Below are positions 27,136 to 35,126 of a DNA stretch of 42,081 nt, piece by piece. Below the pieces are notes generated by a model. The model was given only the letters and a program-made list of their open reading frames with translations, made no database searches and had not been told where the DNA came from. Each line of letters opens with the position of its first letter. Position 1 is the stretch's first letter. Position numbers and translations under genes: made by a program. This DNA comes from Mitsuokella multacida DSM 20544 (GTDB lineage Bacteria; Bacillota; Negativicutes; Selenomonadales; Selenomonadaceae), in the NCBI RefSeq assembly GCF_000155955.1, contig NZ_GG697141.2, forward strand, positions 399,984-442,064, in the 5' to 3' direction.

Positions 27136-28692
27136 TCAGACAATCTTCGTCGACCAGCTCTCGATATTCCAGACCGTGTCGACGAGGTCTTCATAGAAGT
27201 CGGGCTCATGCGAGACGAGCAGCAGTGTGCCCTTGTACTCCTGCAGGGCGCGCTTGAGCTCCTTCTTGGCTTCGACATCGAGGTGGTTCGTCGGCTCGTC
27301 GAGCACGAGCAGATTGACCGGCTTCTGCATGATCTTAGCGAGGCGGACCTTTGCCGCCTCGCCGCCCGAGAGCGCTGTCATCTTCGTCGTGATGTGCTCA
27401 TTCGTCAGGCCGCACGAAGCAAGCGCCGCGCGCACTTCGAAGTTCGTCATGCCCGGATAGGCCTGCCAGAGCTCGTCGAGCGCCGTGTTCATATTGCCCT
27501 TGGCCTCCTCCTGCTCGAAGTAGCCAACCGAGACGAACTCGCCCTGCTCGATTGCACCCGAGAACGGCTTGATGAGACCGAGCAAGGTCTTTAAGAGCGT
27601 CGACTTGCCGAGGCCGTTCGTGCCGCGGATCGCGATCTTCTTGTTGCGCTCGACCTTGATGTCGACGGGCTTCGTCAGCGGCGTGTCGTAGCCGAGCACG
27701 AGGCGCTGCGCTTCGATGACGAAGCGTGAGGGCGTGCGGTCGGACTGGAAGTGGAAGTGCGGTTTCGGCTTCTCCTGGCGCTTCGTCAGGACCTCCATCT
27801 TGTCGAGCTTCTTCTGGCGGCTATTGGCCATGCCGCGCGTCGCGACGCGCGCCTTGTTGCGCTGGATGAAGTCCTGCTCGCGCTTGATCTCCGCCTGCTG
27901 GCGCTCGTAGGCCGCCTCTTCCTGGCGGCGCTTCAAAGCAGCCATCTCCTCGAACTTCTCGTAGCTGCCCGTGTAGCGCGTGAGCTTGAGGTTGTCGACA
28001 TGCCAGATGACATTCGTCACCGCATTGAGGAACGGCACATCGTGCGAGATGACGATGAAGGCATTCTCGTAATTCGTCAGGTAATTCTTGAGCCACTCGA
28101 TGTGCTCGGCGTCGAGGTAGTTCGTCGGCTCGTCGAGCAACAGGATTTCAGGGTTCTCGAGCAGGAGCTTCGTCAAGAGGACCTTCGTGCGCTGGCCGCC
28201 CGAGAGCTCGTCGACCTTGCGCTCGAGCCCGATGTCGCGCAGGCCGAGGCCGCCCGCGACCTCCTCGATGCGCGCATCGATCGTGTAGTAGCTGCCCGCC
28301 TCGAGGATGTCCTGGATGTCGCCGACATCCTTCATGAGCTTGTCCATCTCCTCAGGCGAGGCCTCGCCCATCTTGTCGTAGGCCGCGAGCATCTCCTGCT
28401 CGAGCGTCACGAGGTGGTCAAACGCCGTGCGCAGCGTCTCCCGGATCGTCATGCCCGGCTGCAGCACCGCATGCTGGTCGAGATAGCCGACCTTCGTGCG
28501 CTTCGCCCAGGTCACCTGCCCCGCATCCGGCGTCAGCTTGCCCGTGATGATCGACATGAACGTCGACTTGCCCTCGCCGTTCGCACCGACCAGCGCCACA
28601 TGCTCCCCCTTCAGCAGGCGGAACGACACATCCTCAAAGATCTCCCGCCCGCCATAGCTGTGCGAAAGATGCGAAACCTCCAATACGCTCAT
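27136..28692 (-). CDS. ABC-F family ATPase (ribosome-associated)
   Basis: A 518-residue soluble tandem ATPase without membrane segments, a class that binds the ribosomal E site to regulate translation or confer antibiotic protection. Domain 1 has Walker A GANGEGKST (near 36-44), signature LSGGQRTK and Walker B LLLDEPTNYLD. A charged coiled linker (about 240-310) includes the P-site tRNA interaction motif region. Domain 2 has GTNGLGKST, LSGGEAAKV and LLVLDEPTNHLD. Sequence and length are closest to YkpA/YbiT-like housekeeping members. The gene starts 17 bases after the tRNA-Pro terminator hairpin, so its promoter must be at or above the tRNA gene. Confidence 0.93.
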   Translation of the reverse strand: MSVLEVSHLSHSYGGREIFEDVSFRLLKGEHVALVGANGEGKSTFMSIITGKLTPDAGQVTWAKRTKVGYLDQHAVLQPGMTIRETLRTAFDHLVTLEQEMLAAYDKMGEASPEEMDKLMKDVGDIQDILEAGSYYTIDARIEEVAGGLGLRDIGLERKVDELSGGQRTKVLLTKLLLENPEILLLDEPTNYLDAEHIEWLKNYLTNYENAFIVISHDVPFLNAVTNVIWHVDNLKLTRYTGSYEKFEEMAALKRRQEEAAYERQQAEIKREQDFIQRNKARVATRGMANSRQKKLDKMEVLTKRQEKPKPHFHFQSDRTPSRFVIEAQRLVLGYDTPLTKPVDIKVERNKKIAIRGTNGLGKSTLLKTLLGLIKPFSGAIEQGEFVSVGYFEQEEAKGNMNTALDELWQAYPGMTNFEVRAALASCGLTNEHITTKMTALSGGEAAKVRLAKIMQKPVNLLVLDEPTNHLDVEAKKELKRALQEYKGTLLLVSHEPDFYEDLVDTVWNIESWSTKIV

Positions 28693-28708
28693 ATCATGCT
28701 CCTTTACA

Positions 28709-28737
28709 TAAAAAAACCTCCTGCTTTCACAGAAGGT
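28709..28737 (-). promoter_or_regulatory. Terminator hairpin between tRNA-Pro and the ABC-F gene
   Basis: On the minus strand ACCTTCTG pairs with GCAGGAGGT (one mismatch) around a short loop, followed by seven T residues. It ends tRNA-Pro transcripts, but the AAAGGAG ribosome site of the ABC-F gene begins about five bases later, leaving no room for a promoter, so ABC-F mRNA should arise by read-through. Confidence 0.8.
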
Positions 28738-28752
28738 CTATTTTCAGAAAAA

Positions 28753-28829
28753 TGGTCGGAACGACGGGATTTGAACCCACGACCTCTTCCACCCCAAGGA
28801 AGCGCGCTACCAAACTGCGCTACGTCCCG
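28753..28829 (-). tRNA. tRNA-Pro (anticodon GGG)
   Basis: 77 bases folding as a full cloverleaf: acceptor CGGGACG/CGTTCCG, D-stem GCGC/GCGC, anticodon stem CTTCC/GGAAG with loop TTGGGGT (anticodon GGG, decoding CCC/CCU), and T-stem GTGGG/CCCGT with TTCAAAT. The 3' CCA is encoded. A near-consensus promoter precedes it and a terminator follows. Confidence 0.97.
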
Positions 28830-28841
28830 ACGACAAGTTAT

Positions 28842-28870
28842 ATTATACGATAGAATCGCCGTCTTGTAAA
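28842..28870 (-). promoter_or_regulatory. tRNA-Pro promoter
   Basis: TTTACA (28870-28865), a 17-base spacer and TATAAT (28847-28842) on the minus strand, 13 bases before the mature tRNA 5' end. Confidence 0.85.
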
Positions 28871-28889
28871 GTGGCAAATGCGCGGCGCA

Positions 28890-29522
28890 TCAGATGAAGT
28901 ACTCGATCGTGTCCTGAGCGGTCTTCTTAGTGTGCTCGTTGAAGAGCAGGACGGCTTCGCGGTCTTCGATGGGGCCGAGGGCGTAGGGGGCATTCTCCTC
29001 GCGGTTGAAGCACGCGGCGGGCACGATGCGGTTATACGCCTTGGGGTGCTGCAGGGTCAGCTCGATGCCGGTGCCTTGGAATTCATCGGACTCCTCGGGC
29101 ACGTACCACGGGTCAAACATCAGGATGCTGCCGTCCGCCGTCTCGCCCGTCAGCAGGGCGTAGTGCTCGACGTCGTAGAACAGGCGCACGACGGCGACAC
29201 CGCCGCGGTGCAGGGCATCGTTGATGAAGCTCTCCTGCCCAATGTAGACGGACTTGCCCGCGAGGTACTGGCTCGAGAGCGGCAGGTTCGTCGCGCGGCC
29301 GAAGCCGTCGAGCCAGTTCGAGAGAAACATCATCGCCATGCGGCTCGTACCCGCGCGCCCCGGCTCGCCCTTCTGGCTGTAGCAGTCTAGGCTGTAGAGC
29401 ATGACGTTGCGGATGATCTCCGGCGGGATTTCCTCGCGCTCAAAGAGATAGCTGACTGCATTGAGCATCGTCGTCGGACCGCAGTCATACTCCGAGAACT
29501 GATAGCGCAAAGGGCTCTTCAT
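28890..29522 (-). CDS. C39-like cysteine peptidase family protein
   Basis: A 210-residue protein with EYDCGPTTMLNAV near the N-terminus (catalytic Cys14 region) and VEHYALLTG (His) followed by a FDPW motif, the Cys-His-Asp set of papain-like C39/C39_2 folds. No signal peptide or membrane segment is visible, so it may act in the cytosol. Its substrate is unknown; C39 domains cut double-glycine leaders when fused to ABC exporters, but this one stands alone. It lies 35 bases downstream of the NlpC/P60 gene, in one operon, which suggests a cell-wall or peptide-processing role. GGAGAG lies before the ATG. Confidence 0.8.
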   Translation of the reverse strand: MKSPLRYQFSEYDCGPTTMLNAVSYLFEREEIPPEIIRNVMLYSLDCYSQKGEPGRAGTSRMAMMFLSNWLDGFGRATNLPLSSQYLAGKSVYIGQESFINDALHRGGVAVVRLFYDVEHYALLTGETADGSILMFDPWYVPEESDEFQGTGIELTLQHPKAYNRIVPAACFNREENAPYALGPIEDREAVLLFNEHTKKTAQDTIEYFI

Positions 29523-29557
29523 AGATTCTATTCTCTCCTATCTAAAAATGCTTGTGT

Positions 29558-30898
29558 TCAGCGCAGCGAGCCGAGGTAATGCACGCCGTTGATGTACGGC
29601 ACGCCGCTGAAATTGAGGAACGTCGCCGTCGACGCGATGACCTTGCGCAGGTAATGCTTGCCGTAGTCGCTGCCAAAGCTGAACCAACTGCTCATCGACT
29701 GCAGGACAATCGGCGTACCATCATCATCCTGGCCGAGGTACATCATGACATGCGTGTTGTTGGCGAGCAGGGTGCCCGGCATGCACGCCTCCAGTGCGGC
29801 CAGCCGGTCCGCCTCGCCCATGCCCGAGAGGTCGACGACCTTCGGCATCGACTTGGCCTGCTGATCCGCATCGCGCGGCAGCTCGATGCCCATGCTGCGG
29901 TAGACGTCGCCGACGAACGAGGAGCAGTCGACGCTGTCGTCGAGGCCACCCCAGCCGTACTCATCGCCGAGGAAGCGGAAGCCCTGGCGCACGAAATTGT
30001 TCTCGGTGCAGGGCAGGAAGCCCTCGTGCAGGGTATCATCAAAGGCAGCGGGACGCTTGACGATCTTCAGCGCGCCGTTATCGCTGACCGGCATCAGCAG
30101 CACCTTTGCCCCATTCGCACCTGCGGCGAGCGGGATCTTGGCGCCCATCTGGAAGAGCAGCGACTCCCCTGCCCCATTCGCGATTGTCGTCTTGTTGGCC
30201 GTGACGACAGCGAAGTCAGTCGGATGGACGAAGCCTTCCCAGGTCGTGCGGTCGGTCTCGGCAAAGTCGGACTTCGCGATCCAACCGTCATAAAAGCGCG
30301 TGCGGACGAAGGCGAACTTCTTGTCGTAGCTGTCACCGAGCACGGCCACCGGCTCGGCCGGGTCGAGGGCCGTCGCCTGCAAGGTGTCATAGTGCACGTC
30401 GCCTGCGCTCTCAAACCAGCCGGCTGCCTCCGGCAGCAGGCGCAGGTTGGCGCGTCGCGTGACGACGCCGTAGCGCACCGTCACCGTCTCGGGAAGTGCC
30501 GCGATATTACAGTTCTTGCGCGCAAACGAGTAGCTGTAGGCCGTCAGCGCGCTGCCTTTCTTGTAGAGGTCTGGCTGCGAAGCCGTATCAAAGTCGCCGA
30601 TGGCCTGGACCTTCTCGATGCGCTCTTGCACCTCGGCGCCGGAGACCGACTCCGGCATCGTGCTAAGGTCCGTCAACGTATCGTTGCGGCGGCGGAGCGA
30701 TTCATTCGTCGCTTCGACCTGCGAAGGCGTCAAGAGGACCGTGTCGCCCTGCGGGTTGCGCTGCGTCCAGTAGACAGCCGTCGCGCGCGCGTCCGTGATT
30801 TCTGGCGAGGCCTCCGCCAGCACCGTGCCCGTCAACAAGACGGCCAGCAGGAAGACGGTCGGCAGGAGGCGTTTCAGGATAACTGTCATCGAATCCAT
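29558..30898 (-). CDS. Secreted SH3 and NlpC/P60 (C40) peptidoglycan hydrolase
   Basis: A 446-residue exported cell-wall endopeptidase. A signal peptide covers about 1-30 (basic start, VFLLAVLLTGTVLAEA), followed by a helical stabilising region (about 55-115), SH3-like domains (about 130-280, with RRANLRLLPEA) and the NlpC/P60 domain (about 295-446) with catalytic Cys325 in DSVDCSSFVGD and His383 in NNTHVMMYLG. Members cut the gamma-D-Glu-diaminoacid bond of stem peptides. ATG at 30898 or 30889 could start it; the ribosome site favours neither clearly. A promoter lies at 30945-30973, divergent from the phosphatase gene. Confidence 0.9.
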   Translation of the reverse strand: MDSMTVILKRLLPTVFLLAVLLTGTVLAEASPEITDARATAVYWTQRNPQGDTVLLTPSQVEATNESLRRRNDTLTDLSTMPESVSGAEVQERIEKVQAIGDFDTASQPDLYKKGSALTAYSYSFARKNCNIAALPETVTVRYGVVTRRANLRLLPEAAGWFESAGDVHYDTLQATALDPAEPVAVLGDSYDKKFAFVRTRFYDGWIAKSDFAETDRTTWEGFVHPTDFAVVTANKTTIANGAGESLLFQMGAKIPLAAGANGAKVLLMPVSDNGALKIVKRPAAFDDTLHEGFLPCTENNFVRQGFRFLGDEYGWGGLDDSVDCSSFVGDVYRSMGIELPRDADQQAKSMPKVVDLSGMGEADRLAALEACMPGTLLANNTHVMMYLGQDDDGTPIVLQSMSSWFSFGSDYGKHYLRKVIASTATFLNFSGVPYINGVHYLGSLR

Positions 30899-30944
30899 CC
30901 CTTTCTATTTAGTCTGCTCGAGTTGTTTTGCGTGTATTGTATCT

Positions 30945-30973
30945 ATTATAGCGCAGAGCTATGCCGCTGTCAT
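30945..30973 (-). promoter_or_regulatory. Promoter of the NlpC/P60-C39 operon
   Basis: ATGACA (30973-30968), a 17-base spacer and TATAAT (30950-30945) on the minus strand, about 45 bases before the start codon. Its -35 abuts the tandem repeats shared with the divergent phosphatase promoter. Confidence 0.8.
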
Positions 30974-30976
30974 CTC

Positions 30977-31003
30977 AGATGTTTTAGATGTTCTAGATGT
31001 TTT
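30977..31003. repeat. Three tandem 9-bp repeats, AGATGTTYT
   Basis: AGATGTTTT, AGATGTTCT and AGATGTTTT follow each other without a gap. They sit between the divergent NlpC/P60 and phosphatase promoters, three bases from the -35 of one and overlapping the -35 position of the other. A 9-10 base period fits one helical turn, so a cooperative regulator site is possible. Confidence 0.75.
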
Positions 31004-31016
31004 ATCGTCTTTTTGT

Positions 31017-31022
31017 TATAAT
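31017..31022 (+). promoter_or_regulatory. -10 element of the phosphatase promoter
   Basis: TATAAT with only a weak -35 (TAGATG at 30994-30999, inside the third tandem repeat). A weak -35 overlapped by repeats suggests an activator. The start would be near 31029, at the foot of the leader hairpin. Confidence 0.6.
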
Positions 31023-31028
31023 GAAAGC

Positions 31029-31078
31029 AAGCCGTCACGGCGTGTATCAGCAGGTACGGCAGTGACGGCTTTTTATTT
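31029..31078 (+). promoter_or_regulatory. Leader terminator, candidate attenuator of the phosphatase gene
   Basis: AAGCCGTCAC (31029-31038) pairs with GTGACGGCTT (31062-31071), then TTTTATTT. The T-run exists only on the plus strand, so it is not the terminator of an opposing gene. It lies between the -10 and the start codon at 31101. A small GCCG-TCA-CGGC hairpin in the 5' arm is mutually exclusive with it. Confidence 0.75.
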
Positions 31079-31100
31079 GGCGCAGAGGGGGACGGGCACG

Positions 31101-31910
31101 ATGACGATCTTAGAAGAAATCAAGGCAAAACGGCAGCAGCTCCGGCAGTCGCCGGGCGAGACCATATCGAGAGAAGGGGGCCTCGTCATCGTGCCGGATG
31201 CGACGGCCTTCCGCCACATCCTCGCTGTCGGGGACATCCACGGCAACTGGCTGCGCCTGCTGTCGCTCTGGCAGCACGTCCCCTATGACCCGCAGCAGGA
31301 CCTGCTCGTCTTCCTCGGCGACTACATCGACCGCGGCGACTACAGCGCCGAAGTCCTGGAGATGGTCATGGAACTCGCCGAAAAGAGCCCGCATGTCATC
31401 ACGCTGACGGGCAACCACGAGGCCATGATGCTGCATTACTTCCAGGACCACAGCATCCGCGAGCCGATGGACCTGAATCACGGCTGGATGCGCAGCGGCG
31501 GGCAGGCGACGTTCGCGAGCCTCGCGCGCGTCTACCAGCAAGATCCCGGCCGCTATCATGCGATGCTCGAGTTCGTACTCTCTCTCGACCACCTCGCATC
31601 AGTCGGCGAGGACTACATCTTCACGCATGCGGGCTTCCTGCCCCGTCAGTCCTACGAGGAGCAGGTCGACGACATGCTCTGGATCCGCACGGAGTTCTAC
31701 GAAGAATATGCGGGAGACGAGACCGTCGTCATCGGCCACACGCCCGTACAGTGCTTTGACGTCAACCGCCACCATCCCCTGATGTTCCGCAACCACATCA
31801 TCGACTGCGACACAGGCTCCTATCTGCCCGGCGGCCACATCAGCTGCCTCAATGTCAAGAAGATGACGTGCTGGCAGAGCGACCCCGACGATATGTTCCA
31901 AGAGGACTGA
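31101..31910 (+). CDS. PPP-family metallophosphoesterase (Ser/Thr phosphatase or ApaH/PrpE-like)
   Basis: A 269-residue soluble phosphatase with all PPP motifs: GDIHGN (44-49), GDYIDRG (73-79) and GNHE (104-107), then HAG and GHTP in the C-terminal half, giving a two-metal site. The family includes bacterial protein phosphatases (PphA/PrpA) and dinucleoside tetraphosphatases (ApaH/PrpE); sequence alone does not separate them. Start 31101 follows GAGGGGGAC; longer in-frame starts would run through the leader hairpin. A Ser/Thr kinase is encoded 8 kb away, so a functional pairing is possible but unproven. Confidence 0.9.
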   Translation: MTILEEIKAKRQQLRQSPGETISREGGLVIVPDATAFRHILAVGDIHGNWLRLLSLWQHVPYDPQQDLLVFLGDYIDRGDYSAEVLEMVMELAEKSPHVITLTGNHEAMMLHYFQDHSIREPMDLNHGWMRSGGQATFASLARVYQQDPGRYHAMLEFVLSLDHLASVGEDYIFTHAGFLPRQSYEEQVDDMLWIRTEFYEEYAGDETVVIGHTPVQCFDVNRHHPLMFRNHIIDCDTGSYLPGGHISCLNVKKMTCWQSDPDDMFQED

Positions 31911-31911
31911 A

Positions 31912-32877
31912 TCAGCGCAGCGGAATATTGCTCTTGCTCACGCGTTCCGCGGCATTGGGGATGCCGAGCTCTTCGAGCATGCGCACGAAAGCCAGCTCGA
32001 TGACCTCGGCGTACTGGCTCGGGCCGATGATGATCTCCTCAAGCGCCTCCTCGAGCGGCACACCGGTCTGCGGAGCAGACGGGCTGCTGAGCGGCAGCTT
32101 GTAGATGACTTGCGGGATGCCGTCGACGACGACGATGTCGTGGTGTAGGTGGCTGCTGGACGACTCATGGTAGACAAAGCGCCATTCGCGCTCCTCGTTG
32201 AAGCCCGGGTTCTTGATGGAGAACAGCGAGATCATGAGCATGTTGACGAAGTATTCGAGCACCTTCGCAGGCTCGTAGCGCTTGAGAGCGTCGAGATACG
32301 TCTCGATGTTGTCGAGCATCCAGTCAAAGCCCTCCGTGAACTGCGTCTGCGTGAGGTATTCGACCGGCGTCAGGCGCAGCGGCAAGGGCTCGAGGCGCTG
32401 GAAGATGGCCGTCGGCTTGAGGACAAAGGCCACGCCCGTCTTGCGGCCGTAGGCGCGCCACATCGAGAGCCGCCCCTTGCCGCGCTCGCGCGGGCGGTGC
32501 TCCGAGACGCAGGCCAGATAGGTGTTCGTGATGAAGCGCTGCTCATTCTTGTTGAGGTCACTCATCATCGAGTCGAGCACGTTCTCGCCCCAGTCGAGGC
32601 GCGCCGCGAGATGCTGGATGCGCTCGCGCCGGTAGTCGGAGCCGTAGACCGTCTTGTTGAGCAGCTGGATGCCGTAGTCGATCTCGCGGTAGTCATTCAT
32701 GCAGGCCGCCGCGCGCATCCAGAGCGCATGCCCCTTGAGGATGTTGATGCCCGTGCCCGCGCTCGTGTAGTAAGCAAAGCGCATGCGCTCGAGCCGTGTC
32801 TTTTCCAGGCGCCGCGCGTAGATGGGCTGAAAGATCTTCAAGAACGCGCCGAGTTCTTCATATCGCCTTAGTTCCAT
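31912..32877 (-). CDS. DUF2971 family protein
   Basis: A 321-residue soluble protein. The order of a LWMRAAACMNDYREIDYG segment, a central CVSEHRPRERGKGRLSMWRAYG segment (serine/tryptophan-rich core) and ...EEREWRFVYH matches the DUF2971 family, where the N-terminal Asn-Asp near a trp-rich start, SMW.AYG and E.EWR are conserved. Function is unknown; some relatives lie near phage-defence genes, but nothing here supports that. The start with AAGAGG (32877) is preferred over upstream Met codons. It converges on the phosphatase stop with one base between, and diverges from the TIGR04076 gene; a short CGTCT-AAC-AGACG dyad (32927-32939) lies between them. Confidence 0.8.
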   Translation of the reverse strand: MELRRYEELGAFLKIFQPIYARRLEKTRLERMRFAYYTSAGTGINILKGHALWMRAAACMNDYREIDYGIQLLNKTVYGSDYRRERIQHLAARLDWGENVLDSMMSDLNKNEQRFITNTYLACVSEHRPRERGKGRLSMWRAYGRKTGVAFVLKPTAIFQRLEPLPLRLTPVEYLTQTQFTEGFDWMLDNIETYLDALKRYEPAKVLEYFVNMLMISLFSIKNPGFNEEREWRFVYHESSSSHLHHDIVVVDGIPQVIYKLPLSSPSAPQTGVPLEEALEEIIIGPSQYAEVIELAFVRMLEELGIPNAAERVSKSNIPLR

Positions 32878-32982
32878 ACTGCCTCTTCCCTTCCGACTTT
32901 CCATCACGATTTCACGATGCTAAATCCGTCTAACAGACGTTCGTCATATCCTTATTATACCACAGCAATCAGGAGGTTTTTT

Positions 32983-33249
32983 ATGAGCAGACGACCCAAG
33001 ATCAAGATCACCATCACCGACCGACGCGGCAAGATGGGCTGCCATCGCGGCCATCACGTCGGCGAGGTATTCGACTTCGACGAGGACCGCGGCAAGATCT
33101 GTCCGATGGCCATGCACTGCGCCTTCCCCTACATCGACATTCTGCGCTACGGCGGCACCATCCCCGGCCAGGAAAAGGGCAAGGCTGAGTTCTGCTGCTC
33201 CGACGCTGACACCATCATGGTGTTCGAAGCCGAGATTGTCGAACAATAA
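32983..33249 (+). CDS. TIGR04076 family small protein
   Basis: An 88-residue soluble protein. The pattern ITITDRRGKMGCHRGHHVGEVFDFDEDRGKICPMAMHCAFPYIDILRYGG matches the TIGR04076 family: conserved Cys-His near residue 20, ICPMA, and PYI..LRYGG. Four cysteines (with the CCSD pair late in the protein) could bind metal, but function is unknown. AGGAGG lies seven bases before the ATG at 32983. A short leader with TATTAT (32953-32958) precedes it and a terminator follows. Confidence 0.88.
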   Translation: MSRRPKIKITITDRRGKMGCHRGHHVGEVFDFDEDRGKICPMAMHCAFPYIDILRYGGTIPGQEKGKAEFCCSDADTIMVFEAEIVEQ

Positions 33250-33274
33250 TAAATTAGTATCCTGATTATCAAAG

Positions 33275-33303
33275 AGCCTGCTCAAAAAGAGCAGGCTTTT
33301 TCG
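33275..33303. terminator. Terminator between the TIGR04076 gene and the ABC exporter
   Basis: A perfect AGCCTGCTC / GAGCAGGCT stem with a five-base loop and TTTTTCG on the plus side. The minus side has a short T-run too, so it may also end the ABC exporter operon. Confidence 0.9.
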
Positions 33304-33326
33304 TATTCTTGACTGCATTCAAAACA

Positions 33327-35126
33327 TCACGACTCCTGCCCGGCGAACTGGGTTTCGTAGAGGGCGCGGTAGGGGCCGTTGTGCTCGATGAGGTCTTCGT
33401 GGCGGCCTTGCTCGACGATGCGGCCGTGGTCCATGACGATGATCTCGTCGGCGTCGCGGATGGTCGAGAGGCGGTGGGCGATGATCAGGCAGGTGCGGTC
33501 GTGCATGAGGCGCGTCATGGCATCCTGGATGCGCGTCTCGGTGCGCGTGTCGACGTTCGAGGTCGCCTCGTCGAGGATCAGGATGCGCGGCGAGGCGAGG
33601 CAGGCGCGGGCGATGGCGAGCAGCTGACGCTGGCCGGCCGAGAGCTCCGCGCCCGCGCTCTGCAGGACCGTCTCGTACTGCTGCGGCAGGTGCGCGATGA
33701 AGTCGTCGGCATGGGCGAGCTCAGCCGCCCGCTTTACTTCCTCCATCGTTGCGCCGGGCTTGGCATAGGCGAGGTTGTAGCGGACTGTATCCGAGAACAG
33801 CACGGTGTCCTGCAGGACGATGCCGACGAGCTTCCGCAAACTGCCCGGCGCATACGTGCGGATGTCCTGACCGTCGAGCAGGATTTTTCCAGCATCGATT
33901 TCGTAGAAGCGCATCAGGAGGTTGACGATGGTCGTCTTCCCCGAGCCCGTCGCGCCGACGAGCGCGATCTTGCGCCCCGCCCCGATCTTGAGGCTGAAAT
34001 CGTCGATGACGCGCTTCTCCGGCACGTACGAGAAATTCACATGGCAGAACTCGATTTCGCCCTTCACCGTCTCTGGCACTTCGCGTCCCTCCTGCCGCTC
34101 GCCCGGCTCGTCGAGCACGGCAAAGATGCGCTCCGCGCCCGCGAGGGCCGTCTCAATCTGGCCGTAGAGCTGCGCGAGCTCATTGATGGGCCGCGAGAAC
34201 TGCTTCGAGTAGATCGTGAAAGCTGAGATGACGCCGACCGTGATCCAGCCCTTGAGCGCGAAGTAGGCGCCAAAGACCGAGACGATGACAAAGGAAAAGT
34301 TCGAGATGGTGTTCATGATCGGCCCCATCGAGGAGCCGATGCTCTCCGCGCGGATGCCGGTCTTCGTCAGGCTGTCCGCCATCTGCACGAACTTGGCCGC
34401 GACCTGCGCCTCGCGCGCGTAGGCCTTGACCGTGCGCACGGCCGTGACCTGCTCTTCGACCATGCTGTTGAGCTGGCCGAGCAGGTCCTGGCGCTCGCGG
34501 AAGTAGCGGCCCATCTTCGCGGCGATGTACTTCGTCGCCAGGACCGTTGCGACAGCCGTCAGATACGTCAGCGCCGTCATCGGCACGCTGAACGACAGCA
34601 TGACCGCCGTCGTGCCGAGGAGGAACAGGATGCCGGCAAACATCGTGCCGAGCGACGTCGAGATGACCGTCGCGATGTTGTCGGCATCGTTCGTCATGCG
34701 GCTCATGAGGTCGCCGTGCGGATGGCGGTCGAGATAAGCGAGCGGCAGGCCGTTGATCTTCTCGAAGAGGTCCTTGCGCAGATGCCGGATGATGCTCTGG
34801 CTCAGGCGCGCACTCAGGCGCCCTTGGAAAAAAAGCAGCACGGCGTAGAGCGCGCAGGCCCCGAACATCCAGGAAAGGATGCCCGGCACCTTGTCGTAGT
34901 CAGCGGCCGTGATGGCGTCGATGGCCCAGCTCATGAAGACCGGCGCGCTGACGCCGGCCGCGACGCTGACAGCGACGATGAGCGTGAGGAGCGCAACGCG
35001 CCAGCGCTCCGCCCGGAAGTACTGCATCAGGCGCAGGCAGGCCGCCTTGCGGTCCATAGCATGCTCGACCGGCGCGCGCATGTGGCGATGCGGCCCGATG
35101 AGCGGCGCAGCTTGTTTCTTAGCCAT
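33327..35126 (-). CDS. ABC exporter subunit, half with the intact catalytic site
   Basis: A 599-residue half-transporter: an N-terminal six-helix exporter membrane domain (about 45-335) and an ATPase domain (about 360-599) with Walker A GATGSGKT, Q-loop QDTVLFSD, signature LSAGQRQ, Walker B ILILDEATSNVD with catalytic Glu, and switch His in IIAHRLS. The signature has Ala for the first Gly, the kind of change expected opposite a degenerate site. It overlaps the upstream partner by eight bases; start 35126 follows GGAGAAGG, and longer in-frame extensions are spurious. Probable multidrug or lipid exporter in the inner membrane. Confidence 0.93.
   Translation of the reverse strand: MAKKQAAPLIGPHRHMRAPVEHAMDRKAACLRLMQYFRAERWRVALLTLIVAVSVAAGVSAPVFMSWAIDAITAADYDKVPGILSWMFGACALYAVLLFFQGRLSARLSQSIIRHLRKDLFEKINGLPLAYLDRHPHGDLMSRMTNDADNIATVISTSLGTMFAGILFLLGTTAVMLSFSVPMTALTYLTAVATVLATKYIAAKMGRYFRERQDLLGQLNSMVEEQVTAVRTVKAYAREAQVAAKFVQMADSLTKTGIRAESIGSSMGPIMNTISNFSFVIVSVFGAYFALKGWITVGVISAFTIYSKQFSRPINELAQLYGQIETALAGAERIFAVLDEPGERQEGREVPETVKGEIEFCHVNFSYVPEKRVIDDFSLKIGAGRKIALVGATGSGKTTIVNLLMRFYEIDAGKILLDGQDIRTYAPGSLRKLVGIVLQDTVLFSDTVRYNLAYAKPGATMEEVKRAAELAHADDFIAHLPQQYETVLQSAGAELSAGQRQLLAIARACLASPRILILDEATSNVDTRTETRIQDAMTRLMHDRTCLIIAHRLSTIRDADEIIVMDHGRIVEQGRHEDLIEHNGPYRALYETQFAGQES

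Noticed and set aside
30899-31100. Upstream in-frame extension of the PPP phosphatase
   Set aside because: It would cross the -10 and the leader hairpin; MTILEE at 31101 has a ribosome site and leaves the expected N-terminus.
31912-32877. DUF2971 gene as part of a phage-defence island
   Set aside because: Its neighbours are ordinary housekeeping or unknown genes with chromosomal composition and no nuclease, toxin or phage genes.
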